This document shows positions 58,215 through 64,000 of a DNA stretch of 64,000 bases, piece after piece. How positions within the stretch are numbered: the stretch's first letter is position 1; each line of letters starts with the position of its first letter. The stretch spans positions 1 through 64,000 of the forward strand of contig CAMKOE010000011.1 of assembly GCA_946414395.1 (NCBI GenBank), in the 5' to 3' direction. Under the pieces are notes generated by a model. The model worked only from the letters and a program-made list of their open reading frames with translations, searched no databases and was not told where the DNA came from. Source of the stretch: an uncultured Porphyromonadaceae bacterium (lineage in GTDB: Bacteria; Bacteroidota; Bacteroidia; Bacteroidales; Muribaculaceae). A program made the translations under genes and the position numbers.

Positions 58215-61205
58215 TTACCTCTTGCTGGCAAGTGCAGCCTCTTTCCTGTCGCTGCGGCGGGCAATCCAGTAGGCCACGGGCGAAGCGATGAACAGGGACG
58301 AGCAGGTACCGATGATGACACCGAGGATCATCGCGAAGATGAAACTGCGGATGGACTCACCGCCCAGGAACAACATGATGAGCAGCACGAGCAGGGTCGT
58401 GATTGAGGTCATCGTGGTTCGTGACAGGGTGCTGCACAACGCCTTGTTAAAGGTGGAGTAGAGGTCCTGCTTGGGATAGAGGGTGCGGTACTCACGCACG
58501 CGGTCAAACACAACCACGGTATCGTTCACCTGATAACCGATAACGGTCAGGATGGCGGCGATAAAGGTCTGGTCAATCTCCATCGAGAAGGGCAGCAGGC
58601 CGTGCAGGTTGTAGAAGCCGATCACGACAAACGAGGTGAAGGCAACGGCTGCCAGCGCACCAATCGAGAAGGCGATGTTGCGGAAGCGGAACAGGATGTA
58701 GAGTGCCATTGCAAGCAGCGAGAACAGCACAGCCCATACGGCCTGGCGGGTCATGTCGCTAGCGATGCTCGGACCTACGGTCTCGCTCGAAACGACGCCA
58801 ACACTCTCGTTAGACATGCTGAAGTCGGCCTTGCTCATCGAGCCGAGTTCGCTCTTGAGACCGGTGTAGAGTTTTTCCATGATCTCGTCGTCAACGCCCT
58901 CGCTGGCATCGTTGATCTTGTAGTTGGTCGAAATGCGCACCTTGGTGTCGTTATCGATGGTGATGACCGAGGTGTTGGCGCCGTCAAACTGGCTCTCCAA
59001 CTGGCTCTCCAGAGCCTGGGTCGATACGGGATGGTCAAATTGAACCACAAAGTTGCGGCCACCCGAGAAGTCGATACCACGGTTCAAACCGCGAACACCG
59101 AACAGGATGCCAATGATCACGATCAACGCCAGAACGATGATGGAGGTCTTCTTGGCAGCACCCATGAAGTTGAACTGAACGTTCTCCATCAGGTGACGGG
59201 TCAGGCTGGTGTTGAAAGTCATCTTGTCGAAGGTGCCCTTGTTCACGAAGTACTCCATCACGAGGCGGGTTGCAAACACGGCAGTGAAGAACGAGCAGCA
59301 GATACCGATTACCAGGGTAACGGCAAAACCGCGGATGGGACCAGAACCGAGCAGAATCAGGATGATACCGGTGATGATGGTGGTCAAGTTGGAGTCAAAG
59401 ATGGCCGAGAACGCATTCTTGTAACCATCGCTGACGGCAGCCTTGAGGCCCTTACCGGCACGCAATTCCTCCTTGCAACGCTCAAAGATGAGCACGTTGG
59501 CGTCCACCGCCATACCCAGCGTCAGCACAATACCGGCAATACCCGGCAGCGTGAGCACGCTCTGGAACGAGGCGAGGATACCCATCGTGAAGAACAGGTT
59601 AAGGAACAGACCCAGGTTAGCAATCATACCGGCTTGGATACCGTAGGTGCAAACCATGAAGATCATCAGCAGCACGAGGGCCACGATAAACGAGATGAGA
59701 CCCTTGCGGATGGATTCCTTACCCAGCGACGGGCCGATAACGCTCTCACTGGCCACATTGACACGTGCTACCATCTTACCGGACTCGAGCACGTTGGCAA
59801 GGTCGCTGGCCTCCTCGACGGTGAAGCGACCGCTGATCTGCGAGCGGCCACCGTCGATCTGGCTATTCACATTGGGGAACGAGTAAACCTGGTCATCGAG
59901 AACGATGGCGATAGCCTTACCGATGTTCTGACCGGTGATGCGGCTCCACTGGCGGGCGCCCTCATCGTTCATGGACATCGACACGACCTGACCCTGCATG
60001 TTGTCAAACTCGCTGGTAGCGCGCGTAACGACGTCACCGTTGAGAACGGGCTGGCCGTTGACGGTGCGCAGGGCAACGAGTTGGAATACCTCATGGCCGC
60101 CCTGAGCCTGCTCGGGCTTGACAGTCCATGCCAACTTGAGGTCGGCGGGCAGGATAGTCTTGGCGATGTCAGAGTGGATCATGGCGTTGACAGCGGCAGT
60201 GTCACTAGCGCTGACATAGCCCACAACGGGAGAAGAAGCGCCGGCGCTTGCCATGGCCTCAAAGCCCGTGAGTTGAGCCAGCGTCAAGTTGCTGTCGTCC
60301 TGCTTGGCAGGAGCCTGCTTGGCGGCAGCAGCCTTGGCGGTGCTGTCGGCAGCGGCCTGAGCGGTAGCGGTGCTGTCGGTAGCGGCAGCGGGATTCTCGG
60401 CAACGGTCTTGTTGGCCTTGGTCTGGTCACTCAACTGACGCAGCGAGCCAATCACGTCACCCAGGGTATAGGTCTCGTAGAATTCCAGGTTGGCGGCACC
60501 CTGCAACAGTTTGCGAACGCGCTCGGGCTCTTTCACGCCGGGGAGTTCGAGCAGGATGCGACCAGTGCTCTGCAACTTCTGGATATTGGGTTGTACCACG
60601 CCAAAGCGGTCGATACGGTTGCGCAGCACCTTGTAGGAGTTGTCCACCATGCTGTTGACTTCATCCTTGAGGATATTCTGCACCTCACCGTCAGTGGCAT
60701 TGGGTTTTTCCTTTACACGCTCGATGCTACGGAAAATCTGAGCCAGGCTGCCCTCGGGAGCCAACTTCTTGTACTCCTTGCAGAAGGAGCCCACAAAGTC
60801 GTCCTGTGCGGTCTGGTTGTTGGACACGTTGTCGATGGCCTGGTTAAACTTCTTGTCGGGATTGTTGTTCGCAAGAGCGCGCAAGATGTCGGGCACCGAA
60901 ATCTGCAGTGTCACGTTCATACCACCCTTCAAGTCAAGGCCGAGGCCTAACTCTTTCTCACGAACCTGCTGGAAAGTGTAGTAACCAAGGTACACCTTCT
61001 CATTGGCGAGGGAGTCCAGATACTCATTCAGCGCAGTCTTGTACTTCTCGTTGCTGGTGTCGGCACTCTTGATGCCAGCAGCAGCGAGCGCCTTCTGCTC
61101 TGCCTTGTTCTGGTAGTGATTGCTCACAAACGTGAATGACAGATAGAAAAGGCTGATCAAGATCAATGCATAAGTAATGACTCTAATAAAACCTTTAATT
61201 TGCAT
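58215..61205 (-). CDS. secDF: Protein translocase fused subunit SecDF
   Basis: Integral membrane auxiliary component of Sec export that uses the proton gradient to pull substrates through. SecD-like and SecF-like halves are joined in one 996-residue chain, the usual Bacteroidota form, with 12 predicted helices. Signatures include GLGLDLKGGMNVTLQ (near 90), LTLPGIAGIVLTLGMAVDANVLIFER in the SecD half, RGLNRGIDFSGGRNFVV at the SecF start and VIGYQVNDTVVVFDRVRE. The large periplasmic region of the SecD half has an Ala/Thr/Asp/Lys-rich low-complexity insert (about 265-315). Confidence 0.95.
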   Translation of the reverse strand: MQIKGFIRVITYALILISLFYLSFTFVSNHYQNKAEQKALAAAGIKSADTSNEKYKTALNEYLDSLANEKVYLGYYTFQQVREKELGLGLDLKGGMNVTLQISVPDILRALANNNPDKKFNQAIDNVSNNQTAQDDFVGSFCKEYKKLAPEGSLAQIFRSIERVKEKPNATDGEVQNILKDEVNSMVDNSYKVLRNRIDRFGVVQPNIQKLQSTGRILLELPGVKEPERVRKLLQGAANLEFYETYTLGDVIGSLRQLSDQTKANKTVAENPAAATDSTATAQAAADSTAKAAAAKQAPAKQDDSNLTLAQLTGFEAMASAGASSPVVGYVSASDTAAVNAMIHSDIAKTILPADLKLAWTVKPEQAQGGHEVFQLVALRTVNGQPVLNGDVVTRATSEFDNMQGQVVSMSMNDEGARQWSRITGQNIGKAIAIVLDDQVYSFPNVNSQIDGGRSQISGRFTVEEASDLANVLESGKMVARVNVASESVIGPSLGKESIRKGLISFIVALVLLMIFMVCTYGIQAGMIANLGLFLNLFFTMGILASFQSVLTLPGIAGIVLTLGMAVDANVLIFERCKEELRAGKGLKAAVSDGYKNAFSAIFDSNLTTIITGIILILLGSGPIRGFAVTLVIGICCSFFTAVFATRLVMEYFVNKGTFDKMTFNTSLTRHLMENVQFNFMGAAKKTSIIVLALIVIIGILFGVRGLNRGIDFSGGRNFVVQFDHPVSTQALESQLESQFDGANTSVITIDNDTKVRISTNYKINDASEGVDDEIMEKLYTGLKSELGSMSKADFSMSNESVGVVSSETVGPSIASDMTRQAVWAVLFSLLAMALYILFRFRNIAFSIGALAAVAFTSFVVIGFYNLHGLLPFSMEIDQTFIAAILTVIGYQVNDTVVVFDRVREYRTLYPKQDLYSTFNKALCSTLSRTTMTSITTLLVLLIMLFLGGESIRSFIFAMILGVIIGTCSSLFIASPVAYWIARRSDRKEAALASKR

Positions 61206-61271
61206 TTTTTGAATTGTGAATTATTTAATTAATTTTTGTTAATTTTCGCCTAACTTGACTTTTTCAGCCTG

Positions 61272-61279
61272 CAAATATA
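61272..61279 (-). promoter_or_regulatory. Likely -7 box of secDF
   Basis: TATATTTG on the minus strand, 67 bases before the secDF start; no clear -33 box. Confidence 0.4.
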
Positions 61280-61397
61280 CATCTTTTTCTTAACCTGCGA
61301 CATAAAAAAATCAAGTTTTTGCTTCACACCTTATTAAAATTAAGGAGAAAAAGCCAATTTTGTGCTTTTCCCAGCGGTGAAATGCCCCCTTCAAGCA

Positions 61398-61427
61398 CAA
61401 AAAGAGGCGCCATTGCTGGCACCTCTG
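61398..61427 (-). terminator. Terminator of the exported aldo/keto reductase gene
   Basis: Minus strand AGAGGTGCC (61426-61418) pairs with GGCGCCTCT (61411-61403), followed by TTTTTG. It lies 24 bases after the stop at 61451. Confidence 0.8.
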
Positions 61428-61450
61428 GTGATTACATTTCATATTAATTC

Positions 61451-62899
61451 TCAGGCCTCGAGGCCGCGGTCGATGTTGCGCTTCAGGGCCTCGACATAGT
61501 TGTTGATGCGTTCCATCTCGCGTGGAATCTGCACGCGCTGGGGGCAATGATCCACACACTGGCCGCAGCCCACACAGTGGTCGGCCTGGCGCAGCCGGGG
61601 CACCGAGCGGTCATAGCCGATGAGGAAGGCCCGGCGGGCGCGGGCATAGTCGGGGTCGTTGCGGTCGCGGGTGAGGTTGCCCTCGGCGATGCACTTGTTG
61701 TAGTGGGTGAGCACGCCGGGAATGTCGATGCCATAGGGGCACGGCATGCAGTACTTGCAGTCGTTACACGGGATGGTGTTGTAGCCCACAATCTCGTCGG
61801 CGATGCCATACAGGAAGTTCTTCTCCTCCTCGGTCAACTCCTCGAGCGGGCTGTAGGTGCACAGGTTCTCCTTGAGGTGTTCCATGTAGGTCATGCCGCT
61901 CAGCACGGTGAGCACGCCGGGGAATGAGCCGGCATAGCGGAAGGCCCACGAGGCGATGGAGCGCTCCGGGTCACGCTTGAGGATCTTGCGTGCCAGCGGC
62001 GTGGGCAGCGAGGCTAGGCGCCCGCCCAGCAGGGGCTCCATGATCACGGCGGGGATGTTGCGCTTGCTCAGTTCAGCATAGAGGTACTCGGCATTGGTGT
62101 TCTCCTCGCTGAAGTCCTTGGCATGCCTCCAGTCAAGGTAATTCAACTCAATTTGGACAAAGTCCCAGTGATACTTGTCATGATTGGCCAGCAGATGGTC
62201 AAACACGGCGATCTCGCCATGATAGGAGAAGCCCAGGTTGCGGATGACGCCCTTCTCGCGCTGCTCCATCAGGTAGTCGAGAATGCCGTTATAGATGTAT
62301 CGCTGTCTGAACAGTTCCATGGCTTCCTCTCCAGTGCCGCCGCCGATGGAGTGCAGCAGCAGGTAGTCGATGTAATCGACCTGCAACTCCTTGAGGGAGT
62401 TCTGGAACATCTCGATGCTGGCTTCGCGCGTCTGGGTCTCGGGGGCGAAGTTGGACAGTTTGGTGGCGATGAAGTACTCGCTGCGCTTGTGGCGGCTCAG
62501 GGCGATGCCCGTGGCGCGCTCGCTCAGGCCGCGGCTGTAGGCGGGCGACGTGTCAAAGTAGTTCACGCCATGCTCGATGGCATAGTCGATCTGCTTGTTG
62601 ACCATTTCCTGGTCGATCTCGGCGTCATTGTCGCGGCCAAAGGGCTTTCCGTTGGTCGCCGGCAGTCGCATCATGCCGTAGCCCAGGATGGAGACCTTCT
62701 CGTGGGTCTTGGGGTTCTCACGATAGGTCATCTTGCCGACAGGGGGTTCCTGGACGGGACCTTTCTTGTCGTCACTGGTGGCACAACTCACGATGGCCGG
62801 GGCCGCAACGGTAGCGGTTCCCAGGCCCAGTGCCTTGAGGAACGAGCGGCGGCTCAGGCTCTTGCCTCCCTTATCATTGTTCTGATGATTCTTGTTCAT
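61451..62899 (-). CDS. Tat-exported aldo/keto reductase with ferredoxin domain
   Basis: A 482-residue protein with a twin-arginine signal, SRRSFLK (16-22), a hydrophobic stretch and a possible lipobox IVSC with Cys39, so the folded, cofactor-loaded enzyme would work in the periplasm, perhaps lipid-anchored. The barrel (about 55-350) has YFDTSPAYSRG, a Lys in IATKLSN, and the catalytic histidine in DYLLLHSIGGG. The C-terminal domain has CNDCKYCMPCPYGIDIP and CVGCGQCVDHCPQ cluster sites. Paralogue of 38289-39413, which lacks the signal. It follows the ferredoxin gene by 29 bases, so the two probably form an electron-transfer pair. Confidence 0.87.
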   Translation of the reverse strand: MNKNHQNNDKGGKSLSRRSFLKALGLGTATVAAPAIVSCATSDDKKGPVQEPPVGKMTYRENPKTHEKVSILGYGMMRLPATNGKPFGRDNDAEIDQEMVNKQIDYAIEHGVNYFDTSPAYSRGLSERATGIALSRHKRSEYFIATKLSNFAPETQTREASIEMFQNSLKELQVDYIDYLLLHSIGGGTGEEAMELFRQRYIYNGILDYLMEQREKGVIRNLGFSYHGEIAVFDHLLANHDKYHWDFVQIELNYLDWRHAKDFSEENTNAEYLYAELSKRNIPAVIMEPLLGGRLASLPTPLARKILKRDPERSIASWAFRYAGSFPGVLTVLSGMTYMEHLKENLCTYSPLEELTEEEKNFLYGIADEIVGYNTIPCNDCKYCMPCPYGIDIPGVLTHYNKCIAEGNLTRDRNDPDYARARRAFLIGYDRSVPRLRQADHCVGCGQCVDHCPQRVQIPREMERINNYVEALKRNIDRGLEA

Positions 62900-62928
62900 A
62901 ATGCTATTATCAAGATGCTAAGCGGTGA

Positions 62929-64000
62929 TTAAATCTGGCTGTGAACCTCATGCCCCTCGACATAGATGGCGCTGAAAGGCCTGGCAGGACACACATACTC
63001 GCAAGTGCCGCAACCGATGCACATCGCACTGTTGACGGCAGGCACCATGGGCGACGTCTCGTCCTCGGGATTGCTGGGCACCATCATGATGGCCCCGGCA
63101 GGGCAATGGCGGGCACAGTTGCCACAGTTGACGCCGTCGGCCAGGACAATGCAATTGGCCTTGACCCACACGGCGTGGCCCACGATGGTCGAGGACTTCT
63201 CGGCAACGGTGATGGGCTTGATGGCGCCAGCGGGGCACACGGTCGAGCACTCGACGCACTCGGGACGGCAGGCTCCGCGCTCAAAACTCATCTCGGGCTG
63301 CATCAGGCGCATCGGGTCGCTCGACGGACGCAGCACGCCGTTGGGGCACTTGGCGACACACAACTGGCATGCCGTGCAGTGCTGGGCAAAATTGCGCGCG
63401 CTGACCGAGCCGGGAGGCGTCACCGGAGTATGACGCTTGGCAGGCACCTTGTCCTTGATGACAGCCAGTCCGCCGTCCACCTTCTTGGCTGCCTGGGCCA
63501 GAGCCACATCGGCACCCACGATAGCGGTTCCCACGAGGAACGCGCGGCGGGTGTTATCGGCAGCGGGCTGTTCGTCCGCGGGCTTCACGGGCTGGGCTAC
63601 GGCCTTGGGATGACCGTAGTGCAGGGCCCCGAAGTTGCATTTATCCAGGCAGTTGCCACAGGTCACACAACGCGTGTAGTCCACCTTGTGGGTCTTGAAG
63701 TCGATGCACGAGGCCTTGCAGTTCTTGGTACACAGGCTGCACGACTTGCACTTGTCGGCGTCAAAATAGACCTTCAGCCACGAGAATCGGGCCAACTGGG
63801 CCAGGATGGTGCCCACGGGACAGATGGTGTTGCAATAGGTGCGGCCACCACGCCATGCCAGCACGACGATGATGATAAAGGTGGCCAGGGCTATCAGGAA
63901 GGTGGGCAGACTCTTCATCCACACGTCAACGCCATAGAAGGCATAACTATCGACGCGCTCGGCCACCGAGGCCAGCAGATTATTTCCCCATTGATAGAGG
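62929..64000 (-). CDS. NapH/NapG-like polyferredoxin, N-terminus beyond the window
   Basis: Incomplete at the right edge: the frame is open to base 64000, so the start lies outside. The 356 visible residues begin inside a membrane-embedded NapH/MauN-like portion (a helix then GGRTYCNTICPVG), with two [4Fe-4S] motifs (CKSCSLCTKNC, CVTCGNCLDKC). After a linker comes NTRRAFLVGTAIV, a Tat-like motif with a hydrophobic stretch inside the chain, and then a NapG-like ferredoxin region with four further cysteine clusters (CTACQLCVAKCP, CRPECVECSTVCP, CGNCARHCP, CIGCGTCEYVCP). Expected to move electrons from quinol across the membrane. Confidence 0.8.
   Translation of the reverse strand, partial: LYQWGNNLLASVAERVDSYAFYGVDVWMKSLPTFLIALATFIIIVVLAWRGGRTYCNTICPVGTILAQLARFSWLKVYFDADKCKSCSLCTKNCKASCIDFKTHKVDYTRCVTCGNCLDKCNFGALHYGHPKAVAQPVKPADEQPAADNTRRAFLVGTAIVGADVALAQAAKKVDGGLAVIKDKVPAKRHTPVTPPGSVSARNFAQHCTACQLCVAKCPNGVLRPSSDPMRLMQPEMSFERGACRPECVECSTVCPAGAIKPITVAEKSSTIVGHAVWVKANCIVLADGVNCGNCARHCPAGAIMMVPSNPEDETSPMVPAVNSAMCIGCGTCEYVCPARPFSAIYVEGHEVHSQI

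Noticed and set aside
58602-60950. A 782-codon open frame on the plus strand opposite secDF
   Set aside because: Composition is that of an antisense shadow (His/Val/Gly/Asp/Gln-rich, no domain), and secDF on the other strand is unambiguous.

Overview
The window reads as chromosomal DNA from a member of the Bacteroidales; family level is uncertain, and a Muribaculaceae- or Prevotellaceae-like gut anaerobe is plausible. Evidence: Bacteroidota-type promoters (TTTG or TTG, 19-21 bases, TAnnTTTG) upstream of many genes and no Shine-Dalgarno-driven starts; a fused SecDF; a three-gene fumarate reductase/succinate dehydrogenase operon; small families largely restricted to this phylum (DUF3098, DUF4834, DUF4254); the RNase H with an N-terminal viroplasmin domain; a PIG-L/NagB-like fusion; and the archaeal-type short phosphatidylserine decarboxylase. 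Coding regions are GC-rich and intergenic gaps are AT-rich. Nearly all of the window is ordinary core genome; I see no prophage, insertion sequence transposase, CRISPR array or conjugative module.

Layout. 0.2-8.2 kb (minus strand): a radical SAM protein, RNase H with a small unknown gene, then two sugar/envelope clusters: aroK, an epimerase and a GT9 glycosyltransferase under their own promoter, and a second GT9 with DUF4254 and miaB. 8.4-12.4 kb: the degenerate NagB-like/PIG-L fusion, facing an unknown 379-residue protein paired with a von Willebrand factor A protein. 12.6-14.3 kb: phospholipid synthesis (psd, pssA) plus DUF4834. 14.4-18.7 kb (minus): nadB, upp, ribF and a short-chain dehydrogenase. 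18.7-28.1 kb (plus): a gene remnant, an esterase, the psuK-psuG pseudouridine catabolic pair, a zinc-ribbon membrane protein, a 36-residue membrane peptide, a GNAT protein, pgi and an acyl-CoA:acetate/succinate CoA-transferase. 28.2-30.5 kb: a lipoprotein, an EamA transporter and a GYF_2/CD225 membrane protein.

30.9-44.2 kb (minus): frdCAB; DUF3098-uppP-truB-queA; and rnr-mtaB-GT2-aldo/keto reductase. 44.8-52.8 kb (plus): two GH25 lysozymes, cvpA, aroA, two paralogous metallophosphoesterases (one exported, one not) and a 72-residue LuxR/GerE-type regulator. 53-58 kb: mscL (minus), gapA, a 37-residue rubredoxin, a reverse-type rubrerythrin and two glycosyltransferases, then tRNA-Arg(CCT), secDF, a Tat-exported aldo/keto reductase and a truncated multi-cluster ferredoxin protein running off the right edge.

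Functionally the window combines anaerobic energy metabolism (fumarate respiration, CoA transfer, GAPDH, PGI), peroxide defence, envelope biogenesis (glycosyltransferases, UppP, phospholipid synthesis, SecDF) and tRNA modification (miaB, mtaB, truB, queA). The least ordinary content is non-coding: a ~130-144 bp palindromic element present twice, a composite AT-rich repeat family in the large gaps, and a nine-base TCTAGA-type tandem repeat. Among the proteins, the NagB-like domain with lost catalytic signatures, the vWA pair, and the membrane ferredoxin fused to a periplasmic-type ferredoxin through an internal Tat-like motif stand out.
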